Part shown: piece by piece, positions 17,806-25,404 of the stretch
Position numbering within the stretch: position 1 is the first letter of the stretch
Layout: each line of letters opens with the position of its first letter
Assembly (NCBI RefSeq): GCF_017874235.1
Contig: NZ_JAGGLC010000005.1
Location: forward strand, 124,001 to 188,000
Source: Halolamina salifodinae
Lineage (GTDB): Archaea; Halobacteriota; Halobacteria; Halobacteriales; Haloferacaceae
DNA length: 64,000 nt
Reading direction: 5' to 3'
The notes under the pieces: generated by a model
Told to the model about the DNA's origin: nothing
Databases searched by the model: none
The model's input: only the letters and a program-made list of their open reading frames with translations
Made by a program: the position numbers and the translations under genes

Positions 17806-17985
17806 CTTATGGCCGACAGCGGGTTCGACGGCCGTGAGGTGCTCCACACGCTCGATAGCCACGACCTCACCTACCTTATCCCGAAACGGGAGTACGAGGC
17901 GGAGTTAGAGGGTATCGAGAAAGTTGAAGACCACTCGGTCGCGGACGTGGGTGTCGAACCCGACGTGGAGTTAGGCGTCGACGCC
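17806..17985 (+). mobile_element. transposase C-terminal fragment
   Basis: Reads LMADSGFDGREVLHTLDSHD, then LTYLIPKREYEAELEGIEKV and EDHSVADVGVEPDVELG. The ADxGFD, YLIPKR and KVEDHxVADV pattern is that of DDE transposases in haloarchaeal insertion sequences; the D of ADSGFD would be a catalytic Asp. Only about 60 residues survive, without terminal repeats. It directly abuts the arsM remnant, so it is the probable cause of that truncation. The exact IS family is not assigned. Confidence 0.6.
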
Positions 17986-18003
17986 GAGCACGCCGCGTCG
18001 GGG

Positions 18004-18204
18004 CTACCTGACGCCCCGATACAGCGCGTAGCCGACGAACGCGACGAGATACGCGACGGCGAGCAGTTCGGTCGCGAGCGACCGCCCGAGCACGGCGATC
18101 AGCAGGATGAGGGGCGGGCCGAGCAGCAGCAGCGAGTCGAACACGCGGTCGTCGGCGCCCGACTCGAACACGTGGGCGACGAGCGGGAGCTCCCGGAACT
18201 TCAT
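18004..18204 (-). CDS. small membrane protein at the end of the trk operon
   Basis: A 66-residue protein starting at the ATG at 18204, which overlaps the trkH stop by 4 nt. It opens MKFRELPLVAHVFESGADDR and has two hydrophobic segments (VFDSLLLLGPPLILLIAVLG and ELLAVAYLVAFVGYALYRGV). Tight coupling to trkH suggests an accessory of the K+ uptake system; I do not recognise the family. The transposase fragment lies immediately beyond its stop. Confidence 0.7.
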   Translation of the reverse strand: MKFRELPLVAHVFESGADDRVFDSLLLLGPPLILLIAVLGRSLATELLAVAYLVAFVGYALYRGVR

Positions 18205-19751
18205 GCGTAGAGCCCTCCGCGCTTGAACAGCGTTCGCAGCGTCACCAGCACCGGGATGATCTCGAGGCGCCCGATCCACATGTGAAAGAGGAACGTGATC
18301 TTCCCGACCGCCGGGAGCGATTCGGGCCCCGTGATCCCCGCCGAGAGGCCGACGTTCCCCTGCGCGCTGGCGACCTCGAAGAGGATGTTGGGCAGCGAGT
18401 ACGCAGACGCCGGGAGCGCAACCAGTAGCACGAAGCTTCCGACGATCAGGAACGCCGCCCAGAGCACGACGATGATCGCCGCCTCCATGAACTCGCGGCT
18501 GGCCTCCTCCTCGCTGAGTCGACGGCCATCGATCTCGAGTCGCCGGAGCGCGCTGTCGGGGTAGAACACGTCCGTGATCTGGTACCAGATCCCCTTCGCG
18601 AGGGTCAGCCCGCGGATGATCTTGATCCCGCCGACGGTCGACCCGGCGGCGCCGCCGACGAACATCCCGAACACGACGGTTAGCTGGGCCTGTGCCGGCC
18701 AGCGTCCCAGCGCGACGTTGGTGGCGTCGACGGCCGTCTGGAACCCCGTACAGGTGGCCGCCGAGACGAACTGGAACAGGCCGTAGCGCAGCGCCGCAAA
18801 GGGCGTCTGGTAGGTGCCGCTGGCGTAGAGGAACGCCCACAGCAGCGCCGACGCGGCGCCCATGTAGCCGAACACCCAGCGCGTCTGGAGGTCCGTGTAG
18901 AGGTTCTTCAGGTCACCCTGCAGGATCAGGTAGTGGACCGGGAACGCGATGCTCCCCAGCAGCATGATGGGGAGCAGCACGAAGTCGATCACCGTGCTGT
19001 CGTAGGTCGCGATGGAGTTGTCCGTGATCGAGAACCCCCCCGTCGCGAGCCCCGTCATCGCGTGGTTGATCGCGTCCCAGATCGGCATCCCCGCCAGCCA
19101 GAGCGCCAGGATCGACCCGAACGTAAAGAGGATGAAGATCCACCAGATCGTCCGGACCGTCGAGACGATGCTCGGGTGGATCTTCTCGGAGCGCGCCTCG
19201 CTCTCGTAGAGCGTCAGCGACCCGCTCCCGGGCCGCGAGAGGATCGCGGTCGTGAGGACGATCACGCCGACGCCGCCGATCCACTCGGTGAACGTGCGCC
19301 ACCACTGGAGCGTCCGGGGGAGCACCGCCTCGTTGTCGGTCATCGTCAGCCCCGTGCCGGTGAAGCCGCTCATGCTCTCGAAGACGGCGTTGAGCGGGTC
19401 GGTGAACGCCGCGAGCGTCGCCGTCCCGCTCGGCGTCGCCAGCATCGGGACGCCGAGTTCGACGCTCCAGGCGGTGAACAGGAACGGGAGCGCGCCGAAG
19501 ACGCCGACGGAGAACCACCCCGTCGCGGCGACGATCATTCCGTGGAGACGGCCGGGCGCCTCAGCGTTCCGGAACCGCCTGTACAGCACGCGACCGATCC
19601 CCAGCGGGATGGCGCCCGCGAGCAGAAGCCCCGGAAGCGCGTAGTACTCCCCCCAGACGACGGGGACGACCACCGAGACGAGCATCAGCGCGCCGAGCGC
19701 CTCCAGAATCCGGCCGAGGTCCCGGGCGACCGTCGCGGTCGCGCCGTTCAT
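18201..19751 (-). CDS. trkH: TrkH potassium uptake channel subunit
   Basis: A 516-residue membrane protein with the four M1-P-M2 repeats of the Trk/Ktr/HKT superfamily. Pore-loop segments include SMSGFTGTGLTMTDN, TGLATGGFSITDNS, SAATCTGFQTAVDA and EVASAQGNVGLSAG, each with the filter Gly. The loop GGAAGSTVGGIKIIR is also conserved in TrkH. It conducts K+ into the cell under control of TrkA, encoded 57 bp upstream. The downstream small membrane-protein gene overlaps its stop. Confidence 0.94.
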   Translation of the reverse strand: MNGATATVARDLGRILEALGALMLVSVVVPVVWGEYYALPGLLLAGAIPLGIGRVLYRRFRNAEAPGRLHGMIVAATGWFSVGVFGALPFLFTAWSVELGVPMLATPSGTATLAAFTDPLNAVFESMSGFTGTGLTMTDNEAVLPRTLQWWRTFTEWIGGVGVIVLTTAILSRPGSGSLTLYESEARSEKIHPSIVSTVRTIWWIFILFTFGSILALWLAGMPIWDAINHAMTGLATGGFSITDNSIATYDSTVIDFVLLPIMLLGSIAFPVHYLILQGDLKNLYTDLQTRWVFGYMGAASALLWAFLYASGTYQTPFAALRYGLFQFVSAATCTGFQTAVDATNVALGRWPAQAQLTVVFGMFVGGAAGSTVGGIKIIRGLTLAKGIWYQITDVFYPDSALRRLEIDGRRLSEEEASREFMEAAIIVVLWAAFLIVGSFVLLVALPASAYSLPNILFEVASAQGNVGLSAGITGPESLPAVGKITFLFHMWIGRLEIIPVLVTLRTLFKRGGLYA

Positions 19752-19808
19752 GCTGTCCTCCTGCGCGGCGCCGTGACGCCGAACGCGTCGGCGCCCGGGC
19801 CCGCGCTG

Positions 19809-20495
19809 TCAGTCGATCCGGTCCTCATAGTGGCCAAAGATGTCCGTGATCTCCGGGTCGGCGCCGACGGCGGAGTAGACCGTCAGCAGGTCGCCTTCTC
19901 GGATCACCGTGTCCCCGCGGGGCGTGATCGGCTGGGACTCCTCCTCGCGCTCGATGGCGACGACGAGCATGTCGTCGGTGAGGTCGCCCGACCGCGCGGC
20001 CTCCTGCAGGGTTTTCCCGGCAATCGGCGCGTTCTCGGTGACGGTGATCTCGAACACCTCCGCCTCATCGCCGATGCGCATGTAGTCGACGATGGCCGGG
20101 CGCGCGACCGCCCGGTAGAGATACTCGGCGATCAGCTGTTGGGGGTTCTCCATCGTGTTGACGCCGATCTGCTCGAACACACCCATATGCTCGGGGTTGT
20201 GGACGACCGAGAGGATCGACGGGATATCGAACTCCTTTGCCAGCAGGCAGACCATGATGTTGGTCGCGTCCTGATCGGTCGTCGAGATGATGGCGTCGGC
20301 GCGCTCGGCCCCGGCGTCGGCCAGCGTCTCCTTGGTCGTCGCGTCGGCGTCGATGACCAGACAGTCGTACGCGTCGGCCGCGCGGTTGGCGCGTTCGTCG
20401 TCCTGTTCGATCACGACGACTTCGTTCCCGGAGCGGGTCGCGATCTCGATGAGCGGCGACCCGATGTCGCCCGCCCCCACGATGATGATGTACAT
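19809..20495 (-). CDS. trkA: TrkA-type RCK regulatory subunit
   Basis: A 228-residue cytoplasmic protein. The RCK_N Rossmann fold shows the NAD-binding GAGDIGSPLIEIATRSG motif at residues 7-23 and acidic EQDD at the end of the second strand. RCK_C follows (EVFEITVTENAPIAGKTLQE to REGDLLTVYSAV). It gates TrkH in response to nucleotides. It starts 2 bp after the upstream zinc-ribbon gene, and trkH follows, forming one operon. Confidence 0.94.
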   Translation of the reverse strand: MYIIIVGAGDIGSPLIEIATRSGNEVVVIEQDDERANRAADAYDCLVIDADATTKETLADAGAERADAIISTTDQDATNIMVCLLAKEFDIPSILSVVHNPEHMGVFEQIGVNTMENPQQLIAEYLYRAVARPAIVDYMRIGDEAEVFEITVTENAPIAGKTLQEAARSGDLTDDMLVVAIEREEESQPITPRGDTVIREGDLLTVYSAVGADPEITDIFGHYEDRID

Positions 20496-20497
20496 GG

Positions 20498-20950
20498 TCA
20501 GTGTTCCTCCGTGTGTTCGACGTCCTCACTGCCACAGTGCGGGCAGACGGCGACGGTCTCGTCGACGCTCCGGCCGCAGTTCTTACAGCGCACGCGGCCG
20601 GTGTTCCGGATGTCGCCCAGATACGCCCAGTGCAGCGACTCCTCGCCGTCCAGCCCCCGCTCCCGGCTGACGTGGTAGAGCGAGGCCGGTTCGGCCTCGG
20701 ACACCTCGCCGTCGGGGCCCGGCGGGCGCATCCGTACGAGCGCGTACACGCCGTGGTTCTCGATCCCGAGCAGTTCGCCGGCCGCCTCGGCCTCGATCTC
20801 CTCGGACAGTGGCGTCCGGAGCGACTCGATCCGCTGTTCGACGTGGGACATGAGCGCCCGCAGTTCGGACATCCCCAACCTGTCGACCGCCTCGATCAGC
20901 GTGTCGGGCAGGCGATCCGACGGGGCCGGCCCTCCGACCGAGTCGCTCAT
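20498..20950 (-). CDS. zinc-ribbon protein heading the trk operon
   Basis: A 150-residue soluble protein: a helical N-terminal region (RLPDTLIEAVDRLGMSELRA), a middle domain (LLGIENHGVYALVRMRPPG) and a C-terminal zinc ribbon CKNCGRSV then CPHCGSED. It is a conserved-looking haloarchaeal hypothetical; no enzymatic motif is seen. It is encoded 2 bp before trkA and divergently from the Lrp-RCK regulator, so a link to K+ transport control is reasonable but unproven. Confidence 0.75.
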   Translation of the reverse strand: MSDSVGGPAPSDRLPDTLIEAVDRLGMSELRALMSHVEQRIESLRTPLSEEIEAEAAGELLGIENHGVYALVRMRPPGPDGEVSEAEPASLYHVSRERGLDGEESLHWAYLGDIRNTGRVRCKNCGRSVDETVAVCPHCGSEDVEHTEEH

Positions 20951-21235
20951 GCACGCACCACCCCGGCGACAGCGACGACGCCGACGGAACCGTGTGAATC
21001 CATGGGCGAACCGACTACAGCGATCAATAAGTATTTGCCGAATACGCGAACGATAGCGTACTTTCCCAGAAAGTTTCTTTCTTTTCGTTCGATCTCTCCG
21101 AGAGACCCTCTACGGCCGATTGCGGCGGGAGTAGGGCGAGGTTACGCAGTTCTAGGACGGCCCCGAGACCCGGAGCGCAAACAGACGCGTACCAGTAACG
21201 TAAAAGGCGCCAGGGGACCAACCCGGGGTATAAAT
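20951..21235. promoter_or_regulatory. divergent intergenic region between trk operon and Lrp-RCK gene
   Basis: This 285-bp region must hold promoters for both directions. It is more AT-rich than its surroundings. A dyad GTATT-TGCCG-AATAC lies at 21031-21045, and a GAAAGTTTC near-palindrome sits at about 21068-21076; either could be an operator, for example for the adjacent Lrp-type protein. A TATAAAT sequence at 21229-21235 abuts the downstream ATG, too close to act as its TATA box; GTAAAAGG at about 21200 is better placed. No gene is seen. Confidence 0.45.
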
Positions 21236-21976
21236 ATGGGTCTTCAGATCGATGTAATCGACGAGCAGATCCTCTACTTCCTCACCGAGGAAGCCCGCCA
21301 CACGTCCGCGCCGGACATCGCGGAGAGGGTGGACGTCTCGGCGCCGACAGTACGCAACCGGATCCGGCGCCTCGAGGAGGCGGGCGTCATCCGGGGGTAT
21401 CACGCCGACATCGACTACGAGAAAGTGGACGGTCGGCTGACCAACCACTACATCTGCAGTACCGGGAACCGCAACCGACAGGAGATGGCCCAGCGAGTGC
21501 TCGACGTGCCCGGCGTGACCAACGTCCGGGAGATCATGTCCGGGAAGGGCGACCTCCGGATCACCGTCGTCGGCGACGACACTGACGACCTCACCCGGAT
21601 CGCCCAGGACATCACGTCGCTGGGGATCGAAATCGACGACGAGGACCTGATCCACCGCGAGTACTTCCGCCCGTACGCGCCGTTCGGTCCGCGGGACGAG
21701 GTTGTCTCGCCGGTCACGGGCGTCGCGGGTCTCGCCGGCGACGCCGACGTGGTCGAAGTGATCGTCCGCGAGGGCGCACCGATGGCCGGGATGACGCTGC
21801 AGGAAGCGAACGAGGCGGGACTGGTCGGCTCAGACATCCTCGTCGTGCAGATCAACCGCGACGAGGAAGCCATCACGCCGACCGGGGAGACACAGATCCG
21901 CCCGGGCGATTTCGTCACGGTCCACTCGCGGTCGGGCGTGACCGACGAGACGCTCGAAGCGTTCACCGACTACTGA
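21236..21976 (+). CDS. Lrp/AsnC-type regulator with C-terminal RCK_C (TrkA-C) domain
   Basis: A 246-residue fusion. Residues 1-60 are a winged helix (AEEARHTSAPDIAERVDVSA is in register as TEEARHTSAPDIAERVDVSA, followed by PTVRNRIRRLEEAGVI). Residues 60-150 are an Lrp-like ligand/oligomerisation domain. Residues 165-246 are RCK_C (VVEVIVREGAPMAGMTLQEA, RPGDFVTVHSRSGV), close in sequence to the same domain of the neighbouring TrkA. The combination suggests a regulator that reads a cytoplasmic ligand such as a nucleotide and controls K+ or Na+ transport genes. It is divergent from the trk operon and converges with the Mrp operon. Confidence 0.88.
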   Translation: MGLQIDVIDEQILYFLTEEARHTSAPDIAERVDVSAPTVRNRIRRLEEAGVIRGYHADIDYEKVDGRLTNHYICSTGNRNRQEMAQRVLDVPGVTNVREIMSGKGDLRITVVGDDTDDLTRIAQDITSLGIEIDDEDLIHREYFRPYAPFGPRDEVVSPVTGVAGLAGDADVVEVIVREGAPMAGMTLQEANEAGLVGSDILVVQINRDEEAITPTGETQIRPGDFVTVHSRSGVTDETLEAFTDY

Positions 21977-21991
21977 AAACGCCGCCGGCGC

Positions 21992-23767
21992 TCAGACCAG
22001 CAGCAGCGCCATCGCCGCCACCAGCGTCGCCAGCAGGAGGATCAGGCTCCGGTCGATGCCGGCTTTCGTGTCGACCTCCTCGCGGCCGGTCGCCCGGGCG
22101 ATGGCCGCGTCCGGGTCCTTCGCCGTCCGGACCGAGAACTTCGCCAGCGCCACCGCGGCGTCGTCGACGCGGGCGTAGAGTTCGGTGACGCCGACGACGA
22201 GATAGCGCGTCCCGTAGAACGTCGCGGGGTTGTAGAGCCGGTCGATGTCGGGCACCCGCCCCAGCCCCGAGAGGGGCTTTTTCACGAGGCCGAAGCCGAT
22301 CAGGCCGGCCACCGCGAGCGCGACGCCCTCGGCGACGTGGCTCACCGTGTAAGTGTGGTAGACGTGCGAGACGACCGCCTTGTCGGTCACGTCGAACGGC
22401 AGCAGGCTAAAGAGCGCGCCGTCGGCGACGCCGAAGAACACACAGAGCGCCGCGACGGTCACCATCGCGACCGACTGGCCGCGGTTGGCGTCTTTCACGC
22501 TCCCCTCGTACTCGCCGTGGAAGAAGGCGTAGTAGCCGAACTTGATGAACGACATGAACGTCCCGACGCCACCGATCAGCAGCAGCCACTCCAGTCCCGT
22601 GCGGCCGGCGATGTGGACCACGCCCTGGAAGTCGTAGTGGCTGGCGGCGATCACGATACCCTTGCTCACGAAGCCGTTGAAGCCGGGGAAGCCCGCGATG
22701 GAGAGCGCGGCGACGGTGAACGCCCCTGCGGTGATCGGCATCTCCCGGGCGAGGCCGCCGAGCTTTTTCAGGCTCTCCTCGCCGGTGCGGTAGATCACCA
22801 CGCCGGCGGTCATGAACAGCAGCCCCTTGTAGAGGATGTGGTTGAACACGTGGGCGAACGCGCCGGCCTGGGCCAGCGCGGAGCCGATACCGACCCCCGC
22901 GACCATGTACCCCACCTGCGACTGGATGTGGTAGGAGAGCAGGCGGCGCATGTCGTTCTGGAACAGCGCCATCGTCGCCCCGAAGACGGCCATGATGCCG
23001 CCCATGTAGGCGACGGCGACGCTCCCGTGCTCCGGGAACACGCGGTACAGTCCGTACACACCGGTCTTGGTGGTGAAGACACAGAGGAACACGCTTGCCG
23101 CGATATGCGGGCGCGGGTACGTGTCGGGCAGCCACGCGTGCAGGCCCACGAAGCCGACGTTGACGCCGATGCCCAGCGCCGCGAGGACCGGCGCCACGGG
23201 GCCGGCCAGCCCCGCGCTCTCGGGGCCGCCGGGCACGCTCGCGAACAGGAAGGTTCCAGCCTCGGCGAAGTGCCAGATCACGGCGCCCAAAAAGAGCGTG
23301 CCGCCGATGCCGTGGAGTACGGCGTAGCGGAAGCCCGCGCGCACCGCCTTCCCGCCGTAGTGCCAGACCAGCAGCGTGCTGGTGACGGCCATCAGCTCCC
23401 AGAAGAAAACGAGCGTGAGCCAGTCGCCGCCGAAGACGGCGCCCAGACTGCTCGCGACGTAGGTCAGCGCGAACGCGGTCTGGATCGCCTCGGCGTCGCT
23501 GTAGTAAGAGTAGAGCACCCCCACGGCGCCGATGAAGGCGAATATCAGCCCCATCAGCGTCGAGAACGGGTCGACGTTGAAGATCACCGTCTCGAAGCCG
23601 AACAGGCCGAACTCGGTGAAGTGGGCGCCGGAGTCGACCAGCCAGACGTACGGCACCATCGCGAACGTCACGAGACCAGCAACGGCGTGGCCGAGTCGGC
23701 GACCGAGCAGCGGCAGCAACAGCGCCGCGACGAACACGGGCAGGAAGGGGGGAACGATCGGTTCCAT
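21992..23767 (-). CDS. Mrp antiporter proton-translocating subunit (NuoL/MrpD-like), last of three
   Basis: A 591-residue membrane protein with about 14 helices and the proton-channel core FFWELMAVTSTLLVWHYGG, containing the conserved Glu of the fifth helix. HAWLPDTYPRP and LSYHIQSQVGYMVAG are further conserved elements of Mrp/NuoL/N subunits. The ATG at 23767 overlaps the preceding stop by 1 nt (TGATG). The C-terminal 100 residues (NPATFYGTRYLVVGVTELYA) are an extra cytoplasmic/helical extension typical of this haloarchaeal paralogue. It is the last gene of the Mrp operon and converges with the Lrp-RCK gene. Confidence 0.9.
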   Translation of the reverse strand: MEPIVPPFLPVFVAALLLPLLGRRLGHAVAGLVTFAMVPYVWLVDSGAHFTEFGLFGFETVIFNVDPFSTLMGLIFAFIGAVGVLYSYYSDAEAIQTAFALTYVASSLGAVFGGDWLTLVFFWELMAVTSTLLVWHYGGKAVRAGFRYAVLHGIGGTLFLGAVIWHFAEAGTFLFASVPGGPESAGLAGPVAPVLAALGIGVNVGFVGLHAWLPDTYPRPHIAASVFLCVFTTKTGVYGLYRVFPEHGSVAVAYMGGIMAVFGATMALFQNDMRRLLSYHIQSQVGYMVAGVGIGSALAQAGAFAHVFNHILYKGLLFMTAGVVIYRTGEESLKKLGGLAREMPITAGAFTVAALSIAGFPGFNGFVSKGIVIAASHYDFQGVVHIAGRTGLEWLLLIGGVGTFMSFIKFGYYAFFHGEYEGSVKDANRGQSVAMVTVAALCVFFGVADGALFSLLPFDVTDKAVVSHVYHTYTVSHVAEGVALAVAGLIGFGLVKKPLSGLGRVPDIDRLYNPATFYGTRYLVVGVTELYARVDDAAVALAKFSVRTAKDPDAAIARATGREEVDTKAGIDRSLILLLATLVAAMALLLV

Positions 23768-25404
23768 CAGACACGCACCCCCGTGACCGCGAAGACGATC
23801 TCCCTGACGATCCGCAGGAACACTGCGGCGTCCGGGATCACGCCGAGCACGATGGAGCCGCCGGCCGCGAACAGGATCGGGCCGAGCATGAACCACGTCG
23901 ACTCCTGGCCGCCCCAGCCACGGACGTCCCAGTCGCCGCCGTGGCCGTGATCACCCTCGTGGTCGTCACCGTGCCCGCCGTCGGTAGCCAGTTCGGCGTC
24001 GTCGCCGAAGAGGCGCCCCCCGAGGGGGCTCTCGATCAGCGGCTTCTCGTCGCTCCCCTCTTTCGACTCGAAGAAGGCGGCGTACACCACCGGCCAGAAG
24101 TACGCGATGTTGAGCACGCCCGAGAGCAGCAGCGCGCCCGTAAAGACGAGATAGCCCGCGGACACCGTCCCGATCAGCAGGAAGTACTTGCTGACGAAGC
24201 CGGCGACGAGGGGGATACCCGCCATCCCCAACGCGGCGATCCCGAAGGCGGTTATCGTCAGTGGCATCCGCTTGCCGATCCCCGCCATGTCGCTGATGTC
24301 GTCGGTGTGGGTCTCGACGTGGATCGCGCCCGCACAGAAAAACAGCGTGAGCTTCATGAACGCGTGAGCGGGGATGTGGAGCAGTCCGCCCACCAGCGCG
24401 TACGCCGAGGCTTGACTCGGCGCCGCCGCGGCGCCGACGGCCAGTCCGAGCACGATGTAGGATAGCTGGCTCACCGTCGAGAACGCGAGCCGGCGCTTGA
24501 GGTTGTCCTGCCGGAGCGCGATCACGCTCGCGACCACGAGCGTGAAGCCGGCGACGGCCGCCAGCGGGAGCCCCATCCCGATCTCGGCGACGGTTTCGGG
24601 GCCGTACACGTCGAGGACGACGCGGGCGATCCCGAAGATCCCGGACTTCACGACCGCGACCGCGTGGAGCAGGCCGGAGACGGGCGTCGGCGCCACCATC
24701 GCGTCGGGGAGCCAGGAGTGCAGCGGCATCAGCGCCGCCTTGACGCCGAAGCCGGTGATCAGCAGGCCGAAGGCGACGCGGGCGAGCGTGAGGTCGACGC
24801 CCGAGAGGCCGGCGATGCCGCCGGGCGTGAACGCGGTCGTCCCGGTCAGCCAGTAGATCAGTACCGCACCCGCGAGGACGGCGACGCCGCCGCCGAACGT
24901 GTAGGTGAGGTACTTGCGGCCGGCCGCGCGGGCCTCGTCGGTCTCGTCGTGGCTGACCAGCGGGTAGGTCGCCACCGTGAGCAGTTCGTAGAACACGAAC
25001 AGCACGAGGAGGTTCCCGGCGAACGCGATGCCGACCGCGGAGGCGACGCTGCCCGCGAACGCCGCGAAGTAGCGCGTCTGGTCGCTCTCGTCGAGGCCGC
25101 GCATGTAGCCGATACTGTAGAAACTCGTGATCAGCCAGAGCAGGCTGGCCACCAGGCCGAACAGCACGCCGAGCGCGTCGGCCTGGAGCGTGAACTCGAC
25201 GCCGGGCACGAGCGTGCCGACCGTGGTCTCGTAGGTCTGCCCGTCGAGCACGCCCGGCACCATGCTGCCGACGATAGCGAGGTTCGCTACTGCTGCGAGC
25301 AGCGTCCATCCCTCCCGGAGGTCCGGCCGCCCGCGGGAGGCCAGGATCGGGAGGATGGCGGCTGCCGTGACGAGCACTGCCGCGAGGGGTCTGAGTGATT
25401 CCAT
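23767..25404 (-). CDS. Mrp antiporter proton-translocating subunit, second of three
   Basis: A 545-residue NuoL/N/MrpD-family protein with about 14 helices. Conserved features are FVFYELLTVATYPLVSHDE (transmembrane Glu), LMPLHSWLPDAM and FSTVSQLSYIVLGLA. Between the last helices is a His/Asp/Gly-rich loop at about residues 470-490 (GGHGDDHEGDHGHGGDW), unusual for the family and possibly metal- or proton-buffering. Start and stop overlap the neighbouring subunit genes by one base each, so all three are translationally coupled. Confidence 0.9.
   Translation of the reverse strand: MESLRPLAAVLVTAAAILPILASRGRPDLREGWTLLAAVANLAIVGSMVPGVLDGQTYETTVGTLVPGVEFTLQADALGVLFGLVASLLWLITSFYSIGYMRGLDESDQTRYFAAFAGSVASAVGIAFAGNLLVLFVFYELLTVATYPLVSHDETDEARAAGRKYLTYTFGGGVAVLAGAVLIYWLTGTTAFTPGGIAGLSGVDLTLARVAFGLLITGFGVKAALMPLHSWLPDAMVAPTPVSGLLHAVAVVKSGIFGIARVVLDVYGPETVAEIGMGLPLAAVAGFTLVVASVIALRQDNLKRRLAFSTVSQLSYIVLGLAVGAAAAPSQASAYALVGGLLHIPAHAFMKLTLFFCAGAIHVETHTDDISDMAGIGKRMPLTITAFGIAALGMAGIPLVAGFVSKYFLLIGTVSAGYLVFTGALLLSGVLNIAYFWPVVYAAFFESKEGSDEKPLIESPLGGRLFGDDAELATDGGHGDDHEGDHGHGGDWDVRGWGGQESTWFMLGPILFAAGGSIVLGVIPDAAVFLRIVREIVFAVTGVRV

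Noticed and set aside
22337-23950. 537-codon plus-strand frame opposite the Mrp subunits
   Set aside because: Antisense frame of a well-supported membrane-protein gene; hydrophilic, repetitive, and no promoter or homologous motif.
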